Of a stretch of 64,000 nucleotides of DNA, positions 17,939 to 26,631 are shown in pieces. Positions within the stretch are counted from its first letter, which is position 1; every line of letters starts with the position of its first letter. The translations under genes and the position numbers were made by a program. The notes below the pieces were generated by a model. The model did not search any database and had not been told where the DNA came from. It saw only the letters and a list, made by a program, of their open reading frames with translations. Origin of the DNA: Streptomyces sp. WM6378 (GTDB lineage Bacteria; Actinomycetota; Actinomycetes; Streptomycetales; Streptomycetaceae); the NCBI RefSeq assembly GCF_001279695.1, contig NZ_LGDD01000001.1:124001-188000 (forward strand), given 5' to 3'.

Positions 17939-17997
17939 TGCCAAGGTGACGACTAGTCCCTGCCAAGGTGACGACTAGTCCCTGCCAAGGTGACGAC
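17939..17997. repeat. 22-bp tandem repeat, 2.7 copies
   Basis: Two identical 22-bp units (17939-17960 and 17961-17982) and a 15-bp partial third unit (17983-17997) share TGCCAAGGTGACGAC, followed by TAGTCCC in the full units. The array sits 64-122 bp upstream of the amino acid permease start, in a 250-bp intergenic region whose left part (17815-17900) is AT-rich. It could be clustered regulator sites or recent slippage. Confidence 0.85.
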
Positions 17998-18060
17998 CTG
18001 CATCACCGGTACGGCCGGTCCCGCACGACCGCATGACCCCTCACAAAGGCGAACTACTCC

Positions 18061-19518
18061 ATGAGTGACCGCACCATGCCTGCGGCCGAGACCCAGGATG
18101 CCCCCGCGGGGGCATCGACGGGCACCCCCCACATCGACGCCGGTGACGCCGGTTACAGCAAGGACCTCAAGTCCCGCCACATCAACATGATCGCCATCGG
18201 CGGCGCGATAGGCACCGGCCTCTTCCTCGGTGCCGGCGGCCGGATGGCGGGCGCGGGCCCCTCGCTCGCGATCGCCTACGCGGTCTGCGGCGTCTTCGCC
18301 TTCTTCGTCGTACGGGCCCTCGGCGAGCTCGTGCTCTACCGCCCCTCCTCGGGCGCCTTCGTCTCCTACGCCCGTGAGTTCATGGGCGAGAAGGGCGCCT
18401 ACACGGCGGGCTGGCTCTACTTCCTGAACTGGTCGACCACGGCCGTCGCCGACATCACCGCGGCCGCGACCTACGCCCACTTCTGGGCCATGTTCAGCAG
18501 CGTCCCGCAGTGGGTCTGCGCGCTCGTCGCACTCGCCGTCGTCCTCACCGCCAACCTCATCTCGGTGAAGTACTTCGGCGAGATGGAGTTCTGGTTCGCG
18601 ATCATCAAGGTCGTGGCCCTCGTCGCCTTCATGCTGGTCGGCATCTACCTCGTGGTCACCCAGCACGACGTGGACGGCTCCACGCCGGGCCTCGCCAACA
18701 TCACCAGCCACGGCGGCATCTTCCCGATGGGCATGCTGCCCATGCTGCTCGTCATCCAGGGCGTCGTCTTCGCGTACGCCTCGGTCGAGCTGTGCGGCGT
18801 CGCCGCCGGCGAGACGGAGAACCCGGCGAAGGTCCTGCCCAAGGCGATCAACTCGATCATGTGGCGCGTCGGCATCTTCTACGTCGGCTCGGTCGTGCTG
18901 CTCGCGCTGCTGCTGCCGTACACCGAGTACTCCGAGAACCAGAGCCCGTTCGTCACCGTCCTCGACAAGATCGGGGTGCCGGGTGCGGCCGGCGTGATGA
19001 ACCTGGTGGTCCTCACCGCGGCCCTCTCCAGCCTCAACTCCGGTCTGTACTCCACCGGCCGCATCCTGCGCTCGATGTCGCTCGCCGGCTCCGCGCCCAA
19101 GTTCGTCGGCGTCATGAACAAGGGCAAGGTCCCCTACGGCGGCGTGCTGCTCACCGCCGGATTCGGCGTCCTCGGCGTCGCCCTGAACGGCATCGTCCCC
19201 GGCGACGCCTTCGAGATCGTGCTGAACTTCGCCTCCATCGGCATCCTCGGCACCTGGGCGATGATCATGATCTGCTCGCTCCTGTTCTGGCGCCGCGCGC
19301 AGCAGGGCCGCCTGCAGCGCCCCTCCTACCAGCTGCCCTGGGCCCCGTACACGCAGCTCGTGACGCTCGCCTTCCTCGCGACCGTGGCGTTCTTGATGTG
19401 GTACGGCGGGGGAGTCGGCCGCACCACGATCTACTGCCTCCCGATCATCGCGGCGCTGCTCGTGGGCGGCTGGTACGTCGTCCGCAAGCGCGTCGGCGCG
19501 ATCGCCTCGGCCGAGTAG
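18061..19518 (+). CDS. Amino acid permease (AAT/AnsP-like, APC superfamily)
   Basis: A 485-residue permease with twelve predicted transmembrane helices. The AAT-family signature is clear: SRHINMIAIGGAIGTGLFLG at about residue 38 and GELVLYRPSSGAFVSYAREF at about 88. These match the asparagine/GABA/aromatic amino acid permease family; AnsP-type is the closest by eye. The ATG at 18061 follows AAAGGCGAAC. It is monocistronic, ended by a strong hairpin at 19531-19570. The upstream tandem repeat may bear on its regulation. Confidence 0.9.
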   Translation: MSDRTMPAAETQDAPAGASTGTPHIDAGDAGYSKDLKSRHINMIAIGGAIGTGLFLGAGGRMAGAGPSLAIAYAVCGVFAFFVVRALGELVLYRPSSGAFVSYAREFMGEKGAYTAGWLYFLNWSTTAVADITAAATYAHFWAMFSSVPQWVCALVALAVVLTANLISVKYFGEMEFWFAIIKVVALVAFMLVGIYLVVTQHDVDGSTPGLANITSHGGIFPMGMLPMLLVIQGVVFAYASVELCGVAAGETENPAKVLPKAINSIMWRVGIFYVGSVVLLALLLPYTEYSENQSPFVTVLDKIGVPGAAGVMNLVVLTAALSSLNSGLYSTGRILRSMSLAGSAPKFVGVMNKGKVPYGGVLLTAGFGVLGVALNGIVPGDAFEIVLNFASIGILGTWAMIMICSLLFWRRAQQGRLQRPSYQLPWAPYTQLVTLAFLATVAFLMWYGGGVGRTTIYCLPIIAALLVGGWYVVRKRVGAIASAE

Positions 19519-19530
19519 ACCGGCACTTCA

Positions 19531-19570
19531 AAGCGGGCGGCACCCCTGGTCACGGGGGTGCCGCCCGCTT
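19531..19570. terminator. Bidirectional intrinsic terminator
   Basis: A perfect 16-bp stem (AAGCGGGCGGCACCCC and its complement) with an 8-nt loop lies between the convergent permease and TetR genes. The stem ends in AA/TT on both sides, so it can serve both strands. Confidence 0.85.
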
Positions 19571-19576
19571 TCGTGC

Positions 19577-20284
19577 TCACGTGCGTACGTGCTGCAAGCG
19601 GGACGCGGCCGCCGCGAGCACCATCTCCAGGGCCGCCGGATAGGCACTGCGGCCCATCTCCGCCACCAGCGTCGGCGCGGTCGCGGCCACATGCGGATGG
19701 GTGTCCGCCGGGAGCCGCGCGTACCGCTCACGCCACGTCCGCTCCTCCAGGGTCCGGGACTCCTTCGGCAGCGTGAACACGGCCGCGTCGAGGGCCGCGA
19801 ACGACAGAGCCTGGTCGACGAACACGTGGTAGATCCGCACGGCCTCGGCGTCCGGGAACCCGGCCCCGCGCAGGATCCCGAGGATCGTCTCCACCGACCG
19901 CATCTCGTGCACCCGCCCCGTCACCCGGGTGCAGGTGAGCAGCGCCGCCTGCGGATGGGCCTGGTAGTCGGCGTGGATGCGCAGCCCGAGGGAGCGCAGA
20001 TCGGCCCGCCACTCGCCGGTCGGCCGCCAGACCTTCAGGGTGCGGCCGATGAGCTCGTCGGCCACCGCGAGCAAGAGGTCGTCGGTGTCGTGAAAGTAGC
20101 GGTAGAGCGCGCTCGGATCGGCGCCGAGCGCCGTGCCCAGTCGGCGCACGGTCAGCGCCGCCGCGCCGTGCTCGCCGATCAGCCGCAGCGCCGTCTCGAC
20201 GATCAGTTCCTCGGACAGGACCGTGCCCCGCTTGGTCGGCCGGCGCCGCCGCCGCTCCTCGTCCGGTACGACTCGCTCGCTCAT
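19577..20284 (-). CDS. TetR family regulator
   Basis: A 235-residue protein. A basic N-terminus (RRRRRPTKRGTVLSEELI) precedes the TetR HTH (VRRLGTALGADPSALYRYFHDTDDLLLAVADEL, about residues 45-78). The C-terminal ligand domain is of TetR_C type. The ATG at 20284 was preferred over an in-frame GTG at 20293. It is divergent from the APC permease/amidohydrolase pair (118 bp gap), which it may regulate. The ligand is unknown. Confidence 0.88.
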   Translation of the reverse strand: MSERVVPDEERRRRRPTKRGTVLSEELIVETALRLIGEHGAAALTVRRLGTALGADPSALYRYFHDTDDLLLAVADELIGRTLKVWRPTGEWRADLRSLGLRIHADYQAHPQAALLTCTRVTGRVHEMRSVETILGILRGAGFPDAEAVRIYHVFVDQALSFAALDAAVFTLPKESRTLEERTWRERYARLPADTHPHVAATAPTLVAEMGRSAYPAALEMVLAAAASRLQHVRT

Positions 20285-20401
20285 GCGCCGCACCCTACGA
20301 AGCGGCGCCCGTTATGACAACAGCGTTGACGCACCGACTTCACCCGGAGTTCGATGTGCCGCCATCGGGGCCGAAAAGCGCCCCTCGGCGAAGGAGCGAC
20401 C

Positions 20402-21895
20402 GTGCGCACTCCCTACGGCAGTGACCCACCCGTTCTGCGCAAGAGCCTCGGCGTCCTGGACGGCGTCGCCATCGCGGCCTCCTCCACGGCTGCCACCACC
20501 AGCATCGGCATCGGACTCGGCGTCACGGCCGGCGCCGTGGGACTGCACCTCCCGATCGTCATGCTGCTCGCCTTCGTGCCGATCCTGGGCATCGCGAGCG
20601 CGTACACGCGGCTCAACAAGGTCGAGCCCAACATGGGCAGCGGCTATGTGTGGGTGGGCCGTTCACTCAGCCCCTGGCTGGGCTTCCTCACCGGCTGGAT
20701 CGGCATCGTCTCGACCGTCGTCTTCCTCTCCTACACGACCGCCGTCACCGGCTCCGCCCTCATCCAACTCGCCGGCGAGACGGGCCTGCACACGCTCGGC
20801 GGGCTGCGCCTGGACCCCGACTCCACGGCCCAGTCCACCGCCATCGGCATCGTGATCCTGGTCGCCGTCACCTTCACCGCGGTCGTCGGCACCCGCTCGG
20901 CCGCCGCCCTCCAGAAGTGGCTCCTGGTCTTCGAGTACGCGGTACTGCTCGGCTTCTGCGGCTACGGACTGTTCAAGGGACCGCACCCCTTCAGCCTCGA
21001 CTGGCTGAACCCGTTCACCATCCCCTCGGGCCAGGCCCTCGCCCAAGGGCTGCTGCTCTCCGTCTTCTGCTACTGGGGCTTCGAGTCGACGTTCAGCGTG
21101 AACGAGGAGATCAAGGACCCCGAGGACGCCTCCAAGGCCGGACTGATCACCCTGTTCACCATGCTCGGCCTGTTCCTGCTCGGCTCGTTCGCGTTCCAAC
21201 GCGTGCTCTCCGAGGACGAGTTGGTGGGCCACGGCGCTCAGGGACTCACCTTCTTCGGCGACCGGCTCGCCGCCCAGCCGCTCGCGGCCCTGCCCCTGGT
21301 CGCGCTCACGTTCTCGGCGGTCGCCTCGCTCCAGTCCGGCGTCATCCCCACCGTGCGCGGCATGTTCGCGATGAGCCGCGACCGCACGCTCGGCCCGCTC
21401 TGGCTCAAGGTCAGCCCCCGGTACGGGACTCCGGCGGCGGGCACGGTCGCGATCGGCTGCGTCGCGGCGGCCATCGCCGTCCTCTCGCTGCTCATCCCCA
21501 AGATCGGCGACCTGATCCTGGCCTCCGTCAACGCCATCGGGATCGTCGTGTCCCTGTACTACGCGCTGACCGCCCTGGCCGCGGCGAGCCGCTTCCGCGG
21601 CGCGCTCAAGGAGAGCGTGGGCGAGGCCGTACGCGCCGTGGTGATCCCGGTCCTGAGCGCCCTCTTCCTGCTCGGCCTCGGCGGCTACCTCGGCTGGACC
21701 TTCTACACCTCCGCCGACCACTTCGAAGTCAGCCCCGACAACGGCTGGTTCATGCTCCTGTGCCCCACGGTGATGCTGCTCAGCGGCTTCGTCGCCGCGG
21801 CCTGGGCCAAGTGGGTAAGGAAATCCCCGTACTTCGTCACGGGCCTCTCGACGATGGAAGGCGATCCGGCGCCGCTGGGCGCGGAAGCCGCCTGA
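20402..21895 (+). CDS. APC family permease
   Basis: About 497 residues with twelve predicted transmembrane helices. It resembles the amino acid/polyamine branch: TM1 AIAASSTAATTSIGIGLGV, and the TM6 region FCYWGFESTFSVNEEIKDPEDASKAGLITL, whose GFE and NEE motifs are family hallmarks. The GTG start at 20402 is preceded by GAAGGAG. A YtcJ-type amidohydrolase follows 61 bp later, so import and hydrolysis of one amide or amine substrate may be linked. Confidence 0.88.
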   Translation: MRTPYGSDPPVLRKSLGVLDGVAIAASSTAATTSIGIGLGVTAGAVGLHLPIVMLLAFVPILGIASAYTRLNKVEPNMGSGYVWVGRSLSPWLGFLTGWIGIVSTVVFLSYTTAVTGSALIQLAGETGLHTLGGLRLDPDSTAQSTAIGIVILVAVTFTAVVGTRSAAALQKWLLVFEYAVLLGFCGYGLFKGPHPFSLDWLNPFTIPSGQALAQGLLLSVFCYWGFESTFSVNEEIKDPEDASKAGLITLFTMLGLFLLGSFAFQRVLSEDELVGHGAQGLTFFGDRLAAQPLAALPLVALTFSAVASLQSGVIPTVRGMFAMSRDRTLGPLWLKVSPRYGTPAAGTVAIGCVAAAIAVLSLLIPKIGDLILASVNAIGIVVSLYYALTALAAASRFRGALKESVGEAVRAVVIPVLSALFLLGLGGYLGWTFYTSADHFEVSPDNGWFMLLCPTVMLLSGFVAAAWAKWVRKSPYFVTGLSTMEGDPAPLGAEAA

Positions 21896-21956
21896 ATCAC
21901 CCGTACCACTCCCTGGCATCCCTGCCCTGACATCCCCGACAGAAAAGGATCCGCAC

Positions 21957-23600
21957 ATGCGCCACACCCCCGCCGACCTGGTCTTCACCGGCGGCCCGGT
22001 CCTCACCCTGGACGCCGCCCGCTCCCGCGCCACCACCGTGGCCGTCACCGGGGACCGCATCACCGCCGTCGGCCACGACGAGGTGCGCGAGCTGATCGGC
22101 CCGAAGACCCGAGTCGTCGACCTGGCGGGGAAGCTGCTGGTCCCCGGCTTCCAGGACGCCCACGTCCACCCGGTGTCGGCGGGCATCGAGCTGGCGCGCT
22201 GCGACCTCACGGGCCTCATCACGGCGACCGACACCCTGGCGGCCGTGCGGGCCTACGCCGACGCCCACCCCGAGCAGGAGTGGATCACCGGCGGCGGCTG
22301 GTCCATGGAGGCCTTCGAGGGCGGCAGCCCCACCCGCGACCTCCTCGACCGCGTCGTGCCCGACCGGCCCGTCTACCTCCCCAACCGGGACCACCACGGA
22401 GCCTGGGTCAACACCCGCGCCCTGACCCTCGCCGGGATCACCCGGGACACCCCCGACCCCGCCGACGGCCGCATCGAGCGCGACGCGACCGGCGAACCCA
22501 CCGGGCTGCTCCAGGAGGGCGCCATGGACCTGGTCGGCCGGCTCACCCCCCGCTCCACCCCCGCCGACCGGCTCGCCGCCCTGCTGCGCGCCCAGGCTCA
22601 CCTCCACTCGTACGGGATCACCGCCTGGCAGGACGCGATCGTCGGCAGCTTCGGCTCGATGGACGACCCCGCCGACGCCTATGTGGCCGCCGCCCGCGAC
22701 GGCTCGCTGACCGCTCGGGTCGTCGGCGCGCTGTGGTGGGACCGCGAGCGCGGCGCCGAGCAGATCCCCGAACTGGTCGAGCGGCGCCGGGAGTTGAGCC
22801 ACGGCCGGTTCAGCGCCGGATCGGTGAAGATCATGCAGGACGGGGTCGCCGAGACCGGCACCGCGGCCCTGCTCGGCCCCTACCTCGACGCCTGCGGCTG
22901 CGCCACCGCCAACACCGGCACCAGCTTCGTCGACCCCGCCGAACTGCGCTCGTACGTCACGCAGTTGGACGCGCTCGGCTTCCAGGCCCACTTCCACGCG
23001 CTCGGCGACCGGGCCGTGCGCGAGGCGCTCGACGCGGTGCAGGCGGCCCGCGAGACCAACGGCTGGACCGACACCCGGCCCCACCTCGCCCACCTCCAGA
23101 TCGTCCACCCCGACGACATCGACCGCTTCCGCGCGCTCGGCGCCACCGCCAACATCCAGCCCCTGTGGGCCTCGCACGAACCCCAGATGGACGAGCTGAC
23201 CATCCCGTTCCTCGGAGAGGAAAGGGCAGCCTGGCAGTACCCGTTCGCGGCGCTGCTCCACTCCGGGGCGACCGTGGCGGCGGGCTCCGACTGGCCGGTC
23301 AGCAGCCCCGACCCGATGGAGGGCATCCACACGGCGGTGAACCGGATCGCCCCCGGCGAGAAGGGCCCGGCCTTCCTCCCCGCGCAGCGGATCACCCTGA
23401 CGGCGGCGTTCGCCGCGTACACGGCAGGGACGGCTCATGTGAACCACCTGGACGACACGGGCTCGATCCGCGCGGGCGCCCTCGCGGACCTCGCGGTGCT
23501 CGACCGCGACCCGTACGCGGCCCCGCCGGAGGAAATCGGCGCGACCCGGGTCCTCGCGACCTACGTCGGAGGCCGACAGGTGCACGACGCCACCTCGTAG
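21957..23600 (+). CDS. YtcJ-like metal-dependent amidohydrolase
   Basis: A 547-residue enzyme of the amidohydrolase superfamily. Metal-binding motifs are present: DAHVHPVSAG (HxH, about residue 68), QAHFHALGDRAVREAL (about 342) and the catalytic Asp in AGSDWPVSSPDPMEGI (about 442). An N-terminal beta domain (LVFTGGPVLTLDAARS) starts the fold. AAGGA lies upstream of the ATG. It sits in an apparent operon with the preceding permease. The substrate is unknown for most of this family. Confidence 0.9.
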   Translation: MRHTPADLVFTGGPVLTLDAARSRATTVAVTGDRITAVGHDEVRELIGPKTRVVDLAGKLLVPGFQDAHVHPVSAGIELARCDLTGLITATDTLAAVRAYADAHPEQEWITGGGWSMEAFEGGSPTRDLLDRVVPDRPVYLPNRDHHGAWVNTRALTLAGITRDTPDPADGRIERDATGEPTGLLQEGAMDLVGRLTPRSTPADRLAALLRAQAHLHSYGITAWQDAIVGSFGSMDDPADAYVAAARDGSLTARVVGALWWDRERGAEQIPELVERRRELSHGRFSAGSVKIMQDGVAETGTAALLGPYLDACGCATANTGTSFVDPAELRSYVTQLDALGFQAHFHALGDRAVREALDAVQAARETNGWTDTRPHLAHLQIVHPDDIDRFRALGATANIQPLWASHEPQMDELTIPFLGEERAAWQYPFAALLHSGATVAAGSDWPVSSPDPMEGIHTAVNRIAPGEKGPAFLPAQRITLTAAFAAYTAGTAHVNHLDDTGSIRAGALADLAVLDRDPYAAPPEEIGATRVLATYVGGRQVHDATS

Positions 23601-23611
23601 CCACCTCATAA

Positions 23612-23630
23612 GGTGTATTCCAGGTACACC
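23612..23630. promoter_or_regulatory. Inverted repeat upstream of mscR
   Basis: GGTGTA and TACACC, six-base perfect arms 7 nt apart, lie 36-55 bp upstream of the mscR start and just after the amidohydrolase stop. A candidate operator for formaldehyde- or thiol-responsive control; the palindrome is short, so confidence is limited. Confidence 0.4.
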
Positions 23631-23666
23631 CGAATACGCCCGACGGCACGAACAGGGAGTGGCGGC

Positions 23667-24752
23667 ATGTCGCAGCAGGTCCAAGGGGTCATCGCACCGG
23701 GGAAGAACCAGCCCGTACGGGTGGAGACCATCGTGGTGCCCGACCCGGGCCCCGGCGAGGCGGTGGTGCGGATCCAGGCCTGCGGCGTCTGCCACACCGA
23801 CCTGCACTACAAGCAGGGCGGCATCAACGACGACTTCCCGTTCCTGCTCGGCCACGAGGCGTCCGGGATCGTGGAGTCGGTGGGCGAGGGCGTCACCGAC
23901 GTCACGCCCGGCGACTTCGTGATCCTCAACTGGCGTGCGGTGTGCGGGAGTTGTCGGTCCTGTCTGCGCGGCCGCCCGCAGTACTGCTTCAACACGCACA
24001 ACGCGAAGCAGAAGATGACGCTGCTCGACGGAACGGAGCTGTCGCCCGCCCTCGGCATCGGCGCGTTCGCCGAGAAGACGCTGGTCGCGGCGGGCCAGTG
24101 CACCAAGGTCGACCCCTCGGTGTCCCCGGCCGTGGCGGGCCTGCTGGGCTGCGGCGTGATGGCCGGCATCGGCGCGGCCATCAACACCGGCAACGTCGGC
24201 CGGGGGGACTCGGTCGCGGTCATCGGCTGCGGAGGCGTCGGCGACGCGGCGATCGTGGGCGCGAAGCTCGCGGGCGCGGCCCGGATCGTCGCCGTCGACA
24301 TCGACGACCGCAAGCTGGCCACGGCCAAGGCGATGGGCGCCACGCACACGGTCAACTCCCGTACGCAGGACGCCGTCGAGACGATCCGCGAGCTGACCGG
24401 AGGCAACGGGGCGGACGTCGTCATCGAGGCGGTGGGCCGCCCGGAGACGTACAAGCAGGCGTTCTACGCCCGCGACCTGGCGGGCACGGTGGTCCTGGTG
24501 GGCGTGCCCACCCCCGAAATGACCCTGGAACTCCCGTTGTTGGACGTCTTCGGCCGGGGCGGCGCCCTGAAGTCCTCCTGGTACGGCGACTGCCTGCCGT
24601 CCCGCGACTTCCCGATGCTGATCGACCTGCACCAGCAGGGCCGGATCGACCTCGGGGCGTTCGTCACCGAGACGATCGCGCTGGACGAGGTCGAAAAGGC
24701 CTTTGAGCGGATGCACGAAGGTGACGTTCTGCGCTCGGTGGTGGAGTTCTGA
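23667..24752 (+). CDS. mscR: S-(hydroxymethyl)mycothiol dehydrogenase
   Basis: A zinc-dependent medium-chain alcohol dehydrogenase of 361 residues. Catalytic zinc residues are in [15 protein letters not shown] (about residue 38) and [15 protein letters not shown]. The structural zinc site is [15 protein letters not shown] (about 94). NAD binding is [10 protein letters not shown] (about 190). Length and motifs fit the mycothiol-dependent formaldehyde dehydrogenase, which detoxifies formaldehyde bound to mycothiol. The MBL hydrolase start overlaps its stop by one base (TGATG), a frequent pairing in actinobacteria. The ATG at 23667 was chosen over an upstream one at 23613, which adds non-homologous residues. 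Confidence 0.9.
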   Translation: MSQQVQGVIAPGKNQPVRVETIVVPDPGPGEAVVRIQACGVCHTDLHYKQGGINDDFPFLLGHEASGIVESVGEGVTDVTPGDFVILNWRAVCGSCRSCLRGRPQYCFNTHNAKQKMTLLDGTELSPALGIGAFAEKTLVAAGQCTKVDPSVSPAVAGLLGCGVMAGIGAAINTGNVGRGDSVAVIGCGGVGDAAIVGAKLAGAARIVAVDIDDRKLATAKAMGATHTVNSRTQDAVETIRELTGGNGADVVIEAVGRPETYKQAFYARDLAGTVVLVGVPTPEMTLELPLLDVFGRGGALKSSWYGDCLPSRDFPMLIDLHQQGRIDLGAFVTETIALDEVEKAFERMHEGDVLRSVVEF

Positions 24753-25387
24753 TGACCGTTCGCGCACGAATCGATCATCTGGTCACGTCCGGCACGTTCG
24801 CTCTCGACGGCGGTACGTGGGATGTCGACAACAACGTGTGGATCGTCGGGGACGACGAGGAGGCGGTCGTCATCGACGCGGCGCACGACGCGGAGGCGAT
24901 CCTGGCGGCGCTGGGGGGCCGCAGGCTGAAGGCGATCGTCTGCACACACGCCCACAACGACCACATCGACGCGGCGCCGGCACTGTCGGAGGCGACAGGA
25001 GCACCGGTTCTGCTGCACCCGGCCGACCTCCCCCTGTGGAGGCAGACGCACCCGAACCGCCCGCCGGACGGCGAACTCTCGGACGGAGAGCGGGTGTCGA
25101 TCGCGGACGTGGAGCTGGAGGTACTCCACACTCCCGGCCACGCCCCGGGCGCGGTCTGCCTGTACGCCCCGGCGTTGGGCACGGTCTTCACGGGCGACAC
25201 GCTGTTCGCGGGCGGCCCCGGCGCGACGGGCCGCTCCTTCTCGGACTTCCCGACGATCATCGACTCGATCAGGGAGCGGTTGCTGACCCTGCCGCCGGAG
25301 ACGGCTGTCCGCACGGGCCATGGTGACACCACGACGGTGGGCGCGGAGGCGCCGTGCGTTGGGGAGTGGGTGGCGCGGGGTCATTGA
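24752..25387 (+). CDS. MBL-fold hydrolase, probable S-formylmycothiol hydrolase
   Basis: A 211-residue metallo-beta-lactamase-fold protein. The zinc motif CTHAHNDHIDAAPAL (HxHxDH, about residue 69) is intact. A second ligand sits in LEVLHTPGHAPGAVCLY and a bridging aspartate in TVFTGDTLFAGGPGATG. It resembles glyoxalase II-type enzymes and is coupled to mscR. The context-based proposal is hydrolysis of S-formylmycothiol to formate and mycothiol; family and position support this but do not prove it. Confidence 0.85.
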   Translation: MTVRARIDHLVTSGTFALDGGTWDVDNNVWIVGDDEEAVVIDAAHDAEAILAALGGRRLKAIVCTHAHNDHIDAAPALSEATGAPVLLHPADLPLWRQTHPNRPPDGELSDGERVSIADVELEVLHTPGHAPGAVCLYAPALGTVFTGDTLFAGGPGATGRSFSDFPTIIDSIRERLLTLPPETAVRTGHGDTTTVGAEAPCVGEWVARGH

Positions 25388-25411
25388 CTCCGGGCCGCGC
25401 CCGAATGACAT

Positions 25412-25449
25412 CCCCGGAGGGTCTCGGGAAGGGGCGGGGTGGGGGGAAA
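25412..25449 (+). repeat. G-rich dispersed repeat, copy 1
   Basis: It begins CCCCGGAGGGTCTCGGGAAG and continues as a run of GGGGCGGGG blocks to GGGGAAA. It lies in the 63-bp gap between the convergent MBL and fuconolactonase genes. It matches 43164-43199 (inverted) and 43481-43518 (direct) over about 35 bp. Confidence 0.65.
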
Positions 25450-25450
25450 G

Positions 25451-26320
25451 CTAGGCCGGCGGACGCAAGCCGTACGCCCCCCGAGCCGTCCCCCCGAACA
25501 CCGCCCCCCACTCACCCGCACTCAACCCCAACCCGGCCAGAACCCCGCGAGCGGCCCCCACCACACCCCCGTACGGCGCAGCCAGCACGCACACCGGCCA
25601 GTCCGACCCCCACATGACCCGCCCCGCCCCGAACGCGTCGAGCACCGTCTCGGCGTACGGTCGAAGGTCCGCCACGGTCCAGGACGCCCACGCCGCCTCC
25701 GTCACCATCCCCGACAGCTTGCACACCGTGTTGGGCAGTGAAGCCAGCGCCCGAACGTCCGAGGCCCAGGGCTCAAGGGCCCCGGAGGCGATGGGCGGCT
25801 TCCCCAAGTGGTCCAGCACGAAGGTGAGTCCGGGGTGCAGCGCGGCGACCCGGGCGCAGGCGGGCAGCTGGTCCGCGCGCACCACCAGGTCGTAGGTGAG
25901 CCCAGCCGATGCCACGGCCTCCAGCCCGCGCCGCACATCGGCGCGCAACAGCCACCCGGGATCCCTCTCGCCCTGCACCTGGTGCCGGATCCCCACAAGG
26001 CGTCCGCCGCCGGGCAGCCCCCGCAGCCGGGCCAGCTCATGGGCGATGTCCGGCGAGGTGAGGTCGGTCCAGCCGACGACCCCGGCCACGAGATCACTGC
26101 CGTCCGCGAGCGCGAGGAGCTCCGGGGTTTCCTCGGCCACGGTCACGGTCTGGACGATCACCGTCGCCGCAACCCCGGCGGACGAGGCCTCGGGCCGCAG
26201 GTCGTCCAGCGTGAAGTTCCGCCGCAGCGGCGCGAGTTGGGGCCCCGTGATCCAGTCCTGGTCGCGGACGGCCAGATCCCACACGTGATGATGGGAGTCG
26301 ACGAGACCAGGCCCGCTCAC
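25451..26320 (-). CDS. Amidohydrolase family L-fuconolactonase-like protein
   Basis: A 289-residue amidohydrolase_2/COG3618 enzyme. The N-terminal metal motif VDSHHHVWDL is near residue 7, FVLDHLGKPP is mid-protein (about 178), and the catalytic Asp lies in RVMWGSDWPVC (about 243). The GTG start at 26320 overlaps the mutarotase stop (GTGA). COG3618 enzymes hydrolyse sugar lactones. The upstream gene is an L-fucose dehydrogenase-like reductase, so hydrolysis of L-fucono-1,5-lactone to L-fuconate is the best proposal. The related L-rhamnonolactone is the alternative. Confidence 0.85.
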   Translation of the reverse strand: MSGPGLVDSHHHVWDLAVRDQDWITGPQLAPLRRNFTLDDLRPEASSAGVAATVIVQTVTVAEETPELLALADGSDLVAGVVGWTDLTSPDIAHELARLRGLPGGGRLVGIRHQVQGERDPGWLLRADVRRGLEAVASAGLTYDLVVRADQLPACARVAALHPGLTFVLDHLGKPPIASGALEPWASDVRALASLPNTVCKLSGMVTEAAWASWTVADLRPYAETVLDAFGAGRVMWGSDWPVCVLAAPYGGVVGAARGVLAGLGLSAGEWGAVFGGTARGAYGLRPPA

Positions 26321-26631
26321 AGCTCCCACACCACCGGCAGCCCCGCCTGCGACGCACCTTCGCTCGAATAATCGTGCACGACATCGAGCAGTTCGCCCAT
26401 CCGAACCTGCCACGTCACATTCACCGGCAATTCCGCCAACTCGCTCAGCAAATGACCGTAATCCGCGCATTCGATCAAATGGAACAGCTCGGTGCCGCTG
26501 CGCCAGATCGTCCAGGACGTGGCCCCGGCGGCGGAGATCGCGGCCCTGAGTTCCGGCGGCACCTCGCGGTGCGCGGCCTCGTACTCCTCGATCCCGTCGG
26601 CCCGGACCCGCGTGTGCAGCGCGACCCTCAT
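26317..26631 (-). CDS. L-rhamnose/L-fucose mutarotase (RhaM-like)
   Basis: Exactly 104 residues, the length of E. coli RhaM. Family motifs: VALHTRVRADGIEEYEAAHREVP at the N-terminus with a catalytic His, SWTIWRSGTELFHLIEC mid-protein, and the C-terminal W-rich VVWEL. The enzyme interconverts anomers of a 6-deoxy-L-hexose. The ATG overlaps the aldo/keto reductase stop by 4 bp, and its stop overlaps the lactonase start, so the three genes form one coupled operon. Given those partners, L-fucose is a likely substrate. Confidence 0.87.
   Translation of the reverse strand: MRVALHTRVRADGIEEYEAAHREVPPELRAAISAAGATSWTIWRSGTELFHLIECADYGHLLSELAELPVNVTWQVRMGELLDVVHDYSSEGASQAGLPVVWEL

Noticed and set aside
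17939..17997. Possible CRISPR array
   Set aside because: The units are directly adjacent with no spacers, only 2.7 copies, and no cas genes are nearby.
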